Origin: a virus
Reading direction: 5' to 3' (one strand)
DNA: 35,691 nucleotides
Virus record (IMG/VR): IMGVR_UViG_3300044802_000057
Span: 1 to 35,691 of that record
This document shows, piece by piece, positions 1 through 6,815 of the stretch. Every line of letters begins with the position of its first letter. The stretch's first letter is position 1. Both the position numbers and the translations under genes were made by a program. The notes below the pieces were generated by a model. That model was given only the letters and a program-made list of their open reading frames with translations. It was not told the DNA's origin and did not search any database.

Positions 1-1
1 A

Positions 2-271
2 GACGAAAGACCGGGCTCCGCGAAAAAGGGCTCGGGGCCTAAGACCAACCTCCTGCGCATGAACGACCTGAAGAAGGATTACCCGGACATTTTCAGGGCA
101 GCCAAAGAGGCCATCGGCGGCTTTCCTGGCGACAAGGAGCCGCTCTTCGAAGATGAGGCGACCAAGCTCATGGTAAAGGCCGAAGAGCTATACCACAAGA
201 AAATGGCCCAGGAGAGCGGAAAGGCGTCCGGAACGAAGGCGGGAGATCCTCCAGGCGGAAAACTTTCCTAA
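2..271 (+). CDS. Hypothetical protein, 5' end outside window
   Basis: The frame is open from base 2 of the window, so this is the C-terminal part of a longer gene. An ATG at 59 would give a 70-residue protein, but nothing that looks like a ribosome binding site precedes it, and the upstream codons are typical of this genome (Lys/Gly/Ser/Pro-rich), so I prefer a truncated gene. The visible part has a short amphipathic helical stretch (roughly NDLKKDYPDIFRAAKEAIG) and a charged, disordered Gly/Lys/Ser tail. I do not recognise the family. The next gene starts 13 bases downstream in the same direction. Confidence 0.6.
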   Translation, partial: DERPGSAKKGSGPKTNLLRMNDLKKDYPDIFRAAKEAIGGFPGDKEPLFEDEATKLMVKAEELYHKKMAQESGKASGTKAGDPPGGKLS

Positions 272-283
272 AGGGCTTGAGTC

Positions 284-733
284 TTGAAATATCAAAGAGA
301 GTGCGATCTGTGCGGCCATATCGTTACGGCTTATTCCCATCATCTGAACAGGCCGATGGTTAATGCCGTGCGCCAGCTCGTCGATCACTATCTTCGCTAC
401 AAGAGCTTCGCCACTCTCCAGGGCGATCTTCGCCTGACCACCAACCAATACACCAATTTTCAAAAGCTGCAATATTTCGGACTGGCATTCAGGACGCGCA
501 AGGGCTGGTTTCCCACGCCGCGCGCCATCGCCTTTATCCATGGTCGGATCAAGATCGCGGACCGGGCCATGACTTTCGGCAAGGACATCCTTGCCCCGGA
601 TCACCCCGCATGGCAGGGGGTGAAGGTAGCAGAGCATTATGTCTGGCAGATCGATATCACGTCTTACAAGCGCGCGGAGTCGTACCGCGCGGAGAAAACA
701 GTAAACCCTAACCAGGCAAGCCTTTTTCCTTGA
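284..733 (+). CDS. Hypothetical protein with possible zinc knuckle
   Basis: 149 residues, TTG start (KYQRECDLCGH). The N-terminus holds Cys-x2-Cys at residues 7 and 10 followed by a His pair near residues 19-20 (SHH), which could bind zinc. The body is basic and aromatic-rich with a segment that could be a winged-helix or other small nucleic-acid-binding fold (residues about 45-95), but I cannot name a family. The TTG lies 13 bases after the previous stop; no in-frame ATG exists near it, so the TTG start is chosen by elimination. A very short gap leads to the small membrane protein downstream, suggesting one operon. Function unknown. Confidence 0.7.
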   Translation: MKYQRECDLCGHIVTAYSHHLNRPMVNAVRQLVDHYLRYKSFATLQGDLRLTTNQYTNFQKLQYFGLAFRTRKGWFPTPRAIAFIHGRIKIADRAMTFGKDILAPDHPAWQGVKVAEHYVWQIDITSYKRAESYRAEKTVNPNQASLFP

Positions 734-744
734 GGGAGGCTGAA

Positions 745-903
745 ATGCTTACGCTGTTTATCGCGGTCGCTGTTCTCCTCGCATTTGTTTTTTACTCTCT
801 TGTGGCCGTGGCCGTTGGCTTTTCTCTAAAAAAAGAAAGGAGATTTCTGAGGGAGGAAGAAAGATGCTCACGCTGGATCCTGAAAAATTTGAACAGGAGG
901 TAA
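745..903 (+). CDS. Small single-pass membrane protein (52 aa)
   Basis: Read directly: an ATG at 745 preceded by GGGAGG at good spacing, ending in TAA at 901-903. The product has 52 residues. Residues 4-26 are a clean hydrophobic segment (Leu/Val/Ala/Phe) followed by a basic-acidic cytoplasmic-type tail (KKERRFLREEE), which predicts an N-out/C-in single-pass inner-membrane protein. The last 40 bases overlap the start of the next gene in another frame. Small membrane proteins in phage early regions may act in lysis timing, exclusion or host takeover, but nothing here says which. No family recognised. Confidence 0.6.
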   Translation: MLTLFIAVAVLLAFVFYSLVAVAVGFSLKKERRFLREEERCSRWILKNLNRR

Positions 904-1133
904 GCATCCAGGCGGACCTTCTCGCCTGGTTGGCCGTCCATGGCTATCTTTGCCTTGCTCTTCGCCATCCGGGTCCCCGGGAAGGAAAGACCAGGCCTTT
1001 CATTCTGAAAATGGTAGCGACGATCGAAACGGCCCTGCTAAAGGGCGGAATCATGGGCCCGGAAGACATCAAGCTGATCCACAAGGTAGAAATGGAAGAA
1101 GGCAACGAAGATTTTCAGAAAGGAGGATTCTGA
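864..1133 (+). CDS. Hypothetical protein (89 aa)
   Basis: ATG at 864 preceded by GGGAGGAAGAAAG, a strong ribosome binding site. The 89-residue product looks mostly helical, with a hydrophobic centre (about residues 17-33, LADLLAW-type) and an acidic C-terminus (EMEEGNEDFQ). It overlaps the preceding small membrane gene by 40 bases and the following zinc-ribbon gene by one base (TGATG), so the three are probably translated from one message. I do not recognise the family. Its start region closely repeats that of the gene at 745 (see findings). Confidence 0.7.
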   Translation: MLTLDPEKFEQEVSIQADLLAWLAVHGYLCLALRHPGPREGKTRPFILKMVATIETALLKGGIMGPEDIKLIHKVEMEEGNEDFQKGGF

Positions 1134-1324
1134 TGGCTGCGGAAATTCCCGTCAGGCAGGAGGATGATCGCGATTACGTTCTCCCTCTCGCTCGCGCCCG
1201 TCTTTGTTTGGATTGTGAGATTTTGACCGTCCGCCAGGTCTGCCCCAAATGCGACAAGAGCAGGACCTTTTCGGTGAACTGGTGGATCCGTCCGGTAAAA
1301 GAAGGAGAGGTTAAACATGAGTAG
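1133..1324 (+). CDS. Small zinc-ribbon protein
   Basis: 63 residues from the ATG at 1133, which overlaps the preceding stop (TGATG) and follows AGGAGG at ideal spacing. The frame is open further upstream, but that part is the shadow of the previous gene. Two Cys-x2-Cys pairs (LCLDCE about residues 25-28 and VCPKCDK about 38-41) form a classic four-cysteine zinc ribbon or rubredoxin-like knuckle; it is followed by aromatic residues NWWIRP. Such small zinc ribbons in phages usually bind nucleic acid or protein partners. The exact role is unknown. It overlaps the next gene by 8 bases. Confidence 0.75.
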   Translation: MAAEIPVRQEDDRDYVLPLARARLCLDCEILTVRQVCPKCDKSRTFSVNWWIRPVKEGEVKHE

Positions 1325-1913
1325 CCCCGAGGAAAAAATCGAAACCCTGGTGGAAAGACTTGCCCGCGAGGAAAAAGAGGCCCTGGCCCTCGAGATGGAA
1401 CAAAGCAGGCGCGATTACTGGAATTCGAAGTACCTGCCCGGGGTAAGAGTCTGTGCGATCCTGGGTAACGGTAAGGCGAGCGCGACCACAACCCGCAGCG
1501 AGGCCAACCTGAAAGAAGGCAAGGCCGTCGTCTATGTGGTCGGTACGCACGAGCCTGTTTCTGTGGACCAGGTCACGGCCCTCGAAGACAACCCCAAGGC
1601 AATCGTAAAAATTTTGCACCTGCTTCGAGCGGAATATAGACCTGAAGAGACCAAGGCAATCCGCGAGGGAACGGAAGATCATTTTGTCGATGCAAACCTC
1701 TCGACCATTGGCATGAGAGTTTATAGGGCGTGGGTCCACGACGCCGACGATACCACCGTTCTCCATTGGTTTTTCAAGGAAAAAATTTATAACCCCGTTG
1801 CGATCAGCGCCATCCTTCTTCGGGCGTTTCATCGATACATTACCATCAAGCCGGTCGACCTTCCGGGGCTGATCGAGAAGTACAAAAAAATTCAATCAAA
1901 GGCGGAGGAGTAG
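1317..1913 (+). CDS. Hypothetical protein (198 aa)
   Basis: 198 residues. The ATG at 1317 is preceded by GAAGGAGAGG and overlaps the end of the zinc-ribbon gene, indicating coupling. The first 35 residues are a highly charged predicted coiled coil (EEKIETLVERLAREEKEAL). The rest is a mixed alpha/beta region with no motif I can tie to a catalytic family. It lies directly before the replication initiator gene (8-base gap), so a role in DNA metabolism is possible but is only inferred from position. Confidence 0.7.
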   Translation: MSSPEEKIETLVERLAREEKEALALEMEQSRRDYWNSKYLPGVRVCAILGNGKASATTTRSEANLKEGKAVVYVVGTHEPVSVDQVTALEDNPKAIVKILHLLRAEYRPEETKAIREGTEDHFVDANLSTIGMRVYRAWVHDADDTTVLHWFFKEKIYNPVAISAILLRAFHRYITIKPVDLPGLIEKYKKIQSKAEE

Positions 1914-1921
1914 GGACCGCC

Positions 1922-2746
1922 ATGGAAAAACTGCCTTGGTATCCGTTTTACCCCAACGATTGGAACAAAAAACTGGAGGAGCATCCCCTCGAAATCGAAG
2001 GGGCGTGGATAAGGCTCTGCAACAAACTTCATTGGTCCAAGACCAGAGGGAAAGGACAGAAGACGGTTGCCCAATGGGCGAAGGTTCTAAGGGTTGATGT
2101 AGACAAGACGATTGAGATCCTGCGGTATTTACGGCAAGAGGATATCGCAACACTTCACGGCGACCTTTCCAATGGCGATTCAAGAGTAACGCTGGTTTCC
2201 CGCCGAATGGTCCGCGACGAAAAGGTTAGACAAATCAGGAAAGAATGTGGCCAAAAAGGTGGAAATCCTCAACTCAAGAAACAAAAGAAAATCGGCGACG
2301 TGGAAGGTTTGGATAACCAAATCCCAACCACCCGGGATAACCAAACGCCAACCAAAAACAATGGAGATGAATATGAAGTTGTAGTTAAAGAAGAATTAAA
2401 AGGGGAAGAAAATGAAAAGAAACCTCCTCCTCCTCCCCCTCCCGCCCGCGCGCCCAACCCGGGCGTAAAAATCTTCATTGACGCCTTTGCCGAATCGTTC
2501 AAGAAAAAATTCGGGCAGCCGTATGTTGTGAGCGGCGCCAAGGAGGGCGCGATTGCGGCGCGGCTCTTACAGAGCCACCCGATCGACAAGCTCCTTGAAA
2601 TTCAACGCCTCTTCTTCGCCGAAGAGGACGAATTTCTGGATACCGCGGGCCGCACGATTGTCGTGTTCGCCTCCCGCATCAACAAAATGGCCCAGAGGGG
2701 TCACGGAGAGGGCTCATGGTTAGCAAAGGTGAAATCGATGCTTTGA
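1922..2746 (+). CDS. Phage replication initiation protein (DUF1376/O-like)
   Basis: 274 residues. The N-terminus (PWYPFYPNDW, then EIEGAWIRLC at about residues 24-33) matches the DUF1376-type winged-helix start common in phage replication proteins; a predicted winged-helix DNA-binding domain spans about residues 1-105. A low-complexity linker follows (106-180), including a KK-rich stretch and seven consecutive prolines (168-174). A helical C-terminal domain (181-256) resembles the partner-binding domain of O/DnaD-like initiators. Proteins of this type bind the origin and recruit the helicase loader. The linker-coding DNA holds two direct repeats and an A-rich stretch, as in lambda O, where the origin lies inside the gene. 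It overlaps the next gene by 31 bases. The family call is moderately sure; the initiation role is inferred. Confidence 0.7.
   Translation: MEKLPWYPFYPNDWNKKLEEHPLEIEGAWIRLCNKLHWSKTRGKGQKTVAQWAKVLRVDVDKTIEILRYLRQEDIATLHGDLSNGDSRVTLVSRRMVRDEKVRQIRKECGQKGGNPQLKKQKKIGDVEGLDNQIPTTRDNQTPTKNNGDEYEVVVKEELKGEENEKKPPPPPPPARAPNPGVKIFIDAFAESFKKKFGQPYVVSGAKEGAIAARLLQSHPIDKLLEIQRLFFAEEDEFLDTAGRTIVVFASRINKMAQRGHGEGSWLAKVKSML
2311..2354 (+). repeat. Two 20-bp direct repeats (iteron-like)
   Basis: GGATAACCAAATCCCAACCA at 2311-2330 recurs at 2335-2354 with two mismatches, a 24-bp period equal to eight codons. Each copy has the near-palindromic core GGATAACC. The repeats encode the DNQxPT repeats of the initiator's linker. 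Confidence 0.7.
2311..2421. other. Candidate replication origin inside initiator gene
   Basis: The two iteron-like repeats are followed at 2355-2421 by a strongly A-rich stretch, in contrast to the GC-rich surroundings. Iterons plus an AT-rich unwinding element within the initiator gene is the arrangement of the lambda O gene. Only two iterons are visible, against four in lambda, and no experiment or database supports this; it is an inference from layout. Confidence 0.35.
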
Positions 2747-3177
2747 GGGCCAGTCTCGGAATCAGCGAGGACGAACTGATCACCCACAAAAAAGCCTACG
2801 ACGTTCTTTCGACCACAGGCAGCGAGAAGGCCCTAAACGCCTTTCTTGACGAAAAACGCGATAAGATCGCGTCGTTTTATGCCACCCTGCGGAAATGGGG
2901 TGTTTACAACTATCGTCCGGACAAGCGAACTTTTCAGGTCATCACCGACTACTATGATGCCTGGTTGTACGATGTCCGGAACGATCCCGATCGGCCGGAA
3001 AATCAGTCTATGACCCTGGAGGAACTCCTTCAAAATTTTAAAACCGGGATGGAGGATTTTCTGAAAAAGATCAATTTCCGGGATAGGAAAATCGGGAATA
3101 TGCCCGAGGCTCTTAAACCCGTCTGGCCGCGAAAACCGACCAATCCGGACGTAGGTGAAGGGGCCCCCGAAAAATAA
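2716..3177 (+). CDS. Hypothetical protein, possible replication partner
   Basis: 153 residues. The ATG at 2716 follows GGAGAGGG and overlaps the initiator gene by 31 bases, so the two are probably translationally coupled. The protein appears all-helical, with a charged aromatic middle (FYATLRKWGVYNYRPDKR, about residues 54-71) and a Pro-rich tail. It has no Walker A motif, so it is not a DnaC-type loader. The position next to an O-like initiator suggests a role in replication (loader adaptor or primosomal partner). I do not recognise the family. Confidence 0.65.
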   Translation: MVSKGEIDALRASLGISEDELITHKKAYDVLSTTGSEKALNAFLDEKRDKIASFYATLRKWGVYNYRPDKRTFQVITDYYDAWLYDVRNDPDRPENQSMTLEELLQNFKTGMEDFLKKINFRDRKIGNMPEALKPVWPRKPTNPDVGEGAPEK

Positions 3178-3246
3178 AAACAGTACAGTAGGACCTCGCT
3201 TATATGATACGGTGTCTTAAGATGTAGCTGGAAAGGGGGTGATATC

Positions 3247-3333
3247 ATGGCTAAAGCAACCGGCAAGGGTTCCTGGAAGGAAGAGGGGAAAAAGATCGTT
3301 CCCCCGAAGAAGGGCTCCAAGCCGAAAAAATAG
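3247..3333 (+). CDS. Lysine-rich micro-ORF (28 aa)
   Basis: A 28-codon frame starting at ATG 3247 behind a very strong ribosome binding site (GAAAGGGGGTGAT, spacing about 5) and ending in TAG at 3331. The product is small and very basic: ten of its 28 residues are Lys, with Gly, Pro and Ser making up much of the rest. No family is recognised. The strong Shine-Dalgarno site and correct spacing are the main evidence. It sits in the only loosely packed region of the early half, just before the structured stretch at 3368-3413. Confidence 0.45.
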   Translation: MAKATGKGSWKEEGKKIVPPKKGSKPKK

Positions 3334-3367
3334 ACGGGAAACCGTCACCACCTACTGCCAATGTACT

Positions 3368-3413
3368 GATCGGAAGGGGGCGCTGGTTTTTACCTACCGA
3401 TCGCCAGCGCCCC
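3368..3413 (+). promoter_or_regulatory. Strong intergenic dyad with overlapping second pairing
   Basis: GGGGCGCTGG (3377-3386) pairs perfectly with CCAGCGCCCC (3404-3413) around a 17-base loop. In addition GATCGG at 3368-3373, just outside the stem, is complementary to CCGATC at 3397-3402 inside the loop, so a pseudoknot or two alternative folds are possible. No T-tract follows on either strand, so it is not a standard intrinsic terminator. It lies in the 128-base gap before the gene at 3462. Confidence 0.5.
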
Positions 3414-3461
3414 GAGACACGGAAACGGGTAACTATTTCGGGGGTTAAGAGGATTTTCATC

Positions 3462-4019
3462 TTGGCGAAAAGGAGGCGTATGAGTAGCTCGAAAAAGCCG
3501 CCGGAACACCCACCGGCCGGGGATGCAGCTCTAAAACAAGAAGCTCCGGCCGACGATAAGAAAGACACCGCCCAGGAGGCCTCCGCAACGCTCTCGGCCG
3601 GCGTTGAAACCGGCTGCCCACCCGGCGATCCCCCGGAACTCGCAGCGGGCGCCGAATGTAAATTAAGCGAAGAGGAAAAGACCGACCTCTTTGCACCCAA
3701 AGAAGCAAAAGTACCAGTAGACGCCAACCCCTTCCTGGAAAAACTCCGAGCCGGCGACACCCTGATAATCGTCAACCCTAAAGCAGGCACAATGCAACTG
3801 GCGGACGACAATGACCCCGAGGCCATTCTCGCCTGGTTTAATGATCTCTATCCTCGCGCATCCGGAAGGCTCAACAAACACCGGGATTATTACCTGGCCC
3901 ATGGGAAGAATCCTTACTGGAAATCGCAGGAGGCCCTGGTAAGGGATTTCGGCCGGTTTGAAAGCCAGGCCGGGAGGAACGGGATCATAACCGACGCCGG
4001 GAAGGCCAAGCGGGGATGA
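3462..4019 (+). CDS. Hypothetical protein with disordered N-terminus
   Basis: 185 residues from the TTG at 3462, which is preceded by AAGAGGA at 8 bases. An in-frame ATG at 3480 follows AGGAGG at only 3 bases; either could be the true start. The first roughly 85 residues are Pro/Ala/Glu/Lys-rich and look disordered. A folded part begins near residue 88 (NPFLEKLRAGDTLIIVNPKAG) and continues to a basic C-terminus. I do not recognise the family. The gene follows the structured intergenic element and ends just before the small coupled gene at 4038. Confidence 0.6.
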   Translation: MAKRRRMSSSKKPPEHPPAGDAALKQEAPADDKKDTAQEASATLSAGVETGCPPGDPPELAAGAECKLSEEEKTDLFAPKEAKVPVDANPFLEKLRAGDTLIIVNPKAGTMQLADDNDPEAILAWFNDLYPRASGRLNKHRDYYLAHGKNPYWKSQEALVRDFGRFESQAGRNGIITDAGKAKRG

Positions 4020-4037
4020 GGGAAAAATGCCGCGGTT

Positions 4038-4313
4038 ATGAGCTGCATTCCACCCTGCAACTATCCCCCGAATGAGGAAGAGTTTCAGCTCCTCGTTCGC
4101 GATCTGGAGCTGGTCTTTAAAAAATTCAAGGCCGAAGCTCCTCGATATGGAGGCGGCACGATAAAGTCAAATACCCCACACTATTTTGCCGACGTGGATT
4201 CAGAAGGTAACTTTAAAAAGATCTATCATTCAAGGGATGGAAGAACAAAAGAATTCTTGTTTCTGACCATTAAAATCCTCGTCCTTGCCCCACCGGAACC
4301 CCCGCGGGCATAA
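4038..4313 (+). CDS. Hypothetical protein (91 aa)
   Basis: 91 residues starting MSCIPPCNYPPN. The ATG at 4038 has no good Shine-Dalgarno site of its own. Instead a four-codon frame (ATG 4027, MPRL, stop at 4039-4041) with GAGGGAAAA upstream ends in an ATGA overlap with this start, which would couple translation. The protein has a short Cys-Pro N-terminus, a helical charged segment and a Pro-rich end. No family recognised. Confidence 0.55.
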   Translation: MSCIPPCNYPPNEEEFQLLVRDLELVFKKFKAEAPRYGGGTIKSNTPHYFADVDSEGNFKKIYHSRDGRTKEFLFLTIKILVLAPPEPPRA

Positions 4314-4374
4314 CCCCTCGCTAACGCGGTCCACAACCTGAACCACAGCGGACACCGTCAAATGGTGGTGTCTC

Positions 4375-4701
4375 ATGCTGTGCGAAACCTGCCCCAAGAG
4401 CCCCTTTTGTTCGACCCTCTGCCCCGAGGCCGAGCTGTACGCCAACCAGGACCGGACCGCGCGCCGCGAGTTTTTCTCTTTCGGCGAAGTAAAATATTCA
4501 TCAAAATATTCCCGCGAAACGCTCACCATCGAGCGCCCGCCCTCCCTCACCAGAACCGAGTGGAAAATACTCACGCTCCTGAAAAAAGATTGCACTCGCG
4601 CTGAAATCTCCGAAATCCTTGACATCTCCCGCTCAAATCTCCGCCGATTCCTCCTTCAATTAAAACGAAAAACCAACGCTTTAGGCCCCTCTTCAGACTA
4701 A
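4375..4701 (+). CDS. Cys-cluster HTH protein, sigma region 4-like
   Basis: 108 residues. Four cysteines (3, 6, 12, 16) in CxxC-x5-C-x3-C followed by PEAELYANQD resemble the N-terminal cluster of phage and Firmicutes-type sigma-like regulators. Residues 57-104 form a helix-turn-helix of the sigma-70 region 4/LuxR type (LTRTEWKILTLLKKDCTRAE, then SRSNLRRFLLQLKRK). It lies four bases before the terminase small subunit. In many phages a sigma-like or late-regulator gene lies just here and drives late genes, so a role as late transcription activator is plausible but inferred. The ribosome binding site (GGTGGTG) is weak. Confidence 0.6.
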   Translation: MLCETCPKSPFCSTLCPEAELYANQDRTARREFFSFGEVKYSSKYSRETLTIERPPSLTRTEWKILTLLKKDCTRAEISEILDISRSNLRRFLLQLKRKTNALGPSSD

Positions 4702-4705
4702 GGGT

Positions 4706-5251
4706 ATGGAAAAGCCCAAACCCGACAACCCGTTCGACAACCTGGGAGACCTCGATGGCAAGGTAAAAAAGAAAAGTAAACCTGAAACGAATTTCACCCC
4801 CCCGGGAAATCTCACCGAGGAGGAGAAAGAACGCATAAAAGTGTTAGCTTCCGAGGGGAAAGGGGTGAACGAGATCGCCCGAACGCTGAAACGATCGGCC
4901 GCAACCGTTTCACGCGCCTTCAAGAAGCTCCATATCTCCAAAGCGGTCGCCCTGTTCAAGGCGGGCAAGCTGGTCGACCAGAAGCTCAACGCCGCCCAAC
5001 AGCTTAGAAAAATTAACGATAAGGCCAACGCGATCCTGGACGACACCGACCCGAAAGACCCTGACACGGTCCTCAAGGCCATGGCCGAGATCCGCAACCA
5101 GTTGAAACTGCAGCTCGATATATTTCAGACCCTTTACAACCTGGAAGAGGTAGCTAAATGGCAAAACGAGATCCTGGATATACTCGGCGAGGTCGCCCCT
5201 GATGCCCGCGACCGATTTTACGAGCGGCTACAGCAGAGACGAGTTTTATAA
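4706..5251 (+). CDS. Terminase small subunit (TerS)
   Basis: 181 residues. After a disordered charged N-terminus (1-35), residues 36-76 form a homeodomain-like helix-turn-helix (EEEKERIKVLASEGKGVNEI then KRSAATVSRAFKKL), the usual DNA-recognition part of TerS. The remainder (about 80-165) is long helices expected for the oligomerisation ring. TerS binds the packaging site and regulates the large subunit's ATPase and nuclease. Its last 50 bases overlap the TerL gene. The call rests on the HTH plus position; direct family similarity is weak by eye. Confidence 0.75.
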   Translation: MEKPKPDNPFDNLGDLDGKVKKKSKPETNFTPPGNLTEEEKERIKVLASEGKGVNEIARTLKRSAATVSRAFKKLHISKAVALFKAGKLVDQKLNAAQQLRKINDKANAILDDTDPKDPDTVLKAMAEIRNQLKLQLDIFQTLYNLEEVAKWQNEILDILGEVAPDARDRFYERLQQRRVL

Positions 5252-6815
5252 ACGGCTCTGCGAAGGCTTCGAAACCAGATACGTCCCCAGGCAGAAAAAA
5301 CCCTTTTTCGATTGGGTGGATACTTCCCGGATCATCCTGGACGGCCAACCCCTATCCTTTCAGCGTCACGAATACCTGAAGACGCCCTATTCCGACGACC
5401 ATCCGGATCAATGCGAGATGAAGGCGGCTCAGATGGGGCTGACCTCCAAGGCCGCGCTGCGCGCGATCCATGGAGCGGTCACGGCGCGCTATCCCCGCGG
5501 AGTGCTGTATCTTTTCCCGAGCCGGACGGACGTCACCGATTTTTCCAAGGGCCGGATCGGCCCGCTCATCGAAGAGAACCCGGACAGCGTCGGCAAATGG
5601 ATCATCGAGACCGACACCGCGAACCTCAAGCAGATCGGAACCTCCTTCTTATATCTACGCGGCATGAAATCCCGCGTGGGTCTCAAATCGATCCCGGTTG
5701 ATTTCATTGTTTTCGACGAGCTCGACGAGGCGCCGCAAATGGCTATTGATATGGCCGTCGAGCGGATGTCCCACTCGGAAGTCAAAGAAATTCTGAAACT
5801 ATCTAACCCTACCCTCCCGGATTTCGGCATCGACAAAGCCTTCCAGGAAACGGACCAGCGATACTGGCTTCTGCAGTGTAGTGCCTGCGGGCACGAAACC
5901 TGTCTTGAAGACACATTCCCGAGTTGTCTTTTAGAGCTGTCAGACGGGAGGGTCATCCGTGCCTGTGAGAAGTGCAAGGCAGAACTCCATCCGGCCCTGG
6001 GGCAATGGGTGGCCAAGAAGCCCGATGTCCGCGAAAGGAGAGGCTATCATTACTCGCAGCTCTTCAGCCAGTTTGTGGACCCCGCCGAGATCCTCCATCA
6101 ATTCCGTACCACGCAGAACCTCACCGATTTTTACAACCTGAAGATCGGAATCCCCTGGATCGAGGCCACTCACCGCATTTCTCTCGAAGCGGTGTATGCG
6201 CTGTGCAGCCAGGAGGAAATTCTCGAATCCTCGCCCGGACCGTGTTCCATGGGCGTCGACCAGGGCAAAGACCTCCATGTCGTCATCGGCCGCCAGCATG
6301 ACAAGCACATGGGAAAAGTCATTCACCTGGGGATCTACAAGGAGTGGAAGAAACTCGAAGAGCTGATGGGCGCCTTTAACGTCTACCGCTGCGTGATCGA
6401 TGGGATGCCCGATATCAACAAGGCCCGCGACCTGGCTAAGAAATTTCCCGGCCGCGTCTACCTGAATTTCTATAACGAGCGCCAGAAGGGCAGCTACAAA
6501 TGGAACGCGACCGACTACACGATCAGCTCCAACCGGACCGAATCGCTCGACGCCTCCCACGCGCAGATTCAGCGCGCTCCCGGGGATATCCGGATGGGAG
6601 ATTCGATCATTCTGCCCAAACGCTCGCCCATGATCGAAGAATTCGCGCAGCATTGCCACAACGTGGCCAAACGAATGGAAGAAGAGGAAGAGACCGGCAG
6701 CAAACGGTATGTCTATGTCCGCCTGGGCCCCGATCACTTCCGCCATGCCTTCAATTACGAATGTATGGCGCGCGGGACTTTCAGCAACATCCTTTTCCCG
6801 GAGCTCCTGTCATGA
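5202..6815 (+). CDS. Terminase large subunit, GpA-type (TerL)
   Basis: 537 residues. The ATPase domain has a deviant Walker A (KAAQMGLTSK, residues 74-83), Walker B (VDFIVFDELDE, 165-175, catalytic Glu172) and a coupling motif (KLSNPT, 198-203). A zinc knuckle follows (Cys225/Cys228 and Cys254/Cys257), as is typical of the lambda GpA family. The RNase H-like nuclease has candidate metal ligands Asp352 (GVDQGKD), Asp399 (VIDG) and Asp511 (DHFRHAF). It packages DNA into the prohead through the portal and cuts the concatemer. It overlaps TerS by 50 bases and the next gene by ATGA. The start at 5202 lacks a clear ribosome binding site, so a slightly later start is possible. Length fits this family. 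Confidence 0.93.
   Translation: MPATDFTSGYSRDEFYKRLCEGFETRYVPRQKKPFFDWVDTSRIILDGQPLSFQRHEYLKTPYSDDHPDQCEMKAAQMGLTSKAALRAIHGAVTARYPRGVLYLFPSRTDVTDFSKGRIGPLIEENPDSVGKWIIETDTANLKQIGTSFLYLRGMKSRVGLKSIPVDFIVFDELDEAPQMAIDMAVERMSHSEVKEILKLSNPTLPDFGIDKAFQETDQRYWLLQCSACGHETCLEDTFPSCLLELSDGRVIRACEKCKAELHPALGQWVAKKPDVRERRGYHYSQLFSQFVDPAEILHQFRTTQNLTDFYNLKIGIPWIEATHRISLEAVYALCSQEEILESSPGPCSMGVDQGKDLHVVIGRQHDKHMGKVIHLGIYKEWKKLEELMGAFNVYRCVIDGMPDINKARDLAKKFPGRVYLNFYNERQKGSYKWNATDYTISSNRTESLDASHAQIQRAPGDIRMGDSIILPKRSPMIEEFAQHCHNVAKRMEEEEETGSKRYVYVRLGPDHFRHAFNYECMARGTFSNILFPELLS

Noticed and set aside
3180-3208. Possible promoter: TATGAT at 3203-3208 before the micro-ORF
   Set aside because: The hexamer 17 bases upstream (ACAGTA) does not resemble TTGACA and there is no extended -10; one -10-like box is too little.
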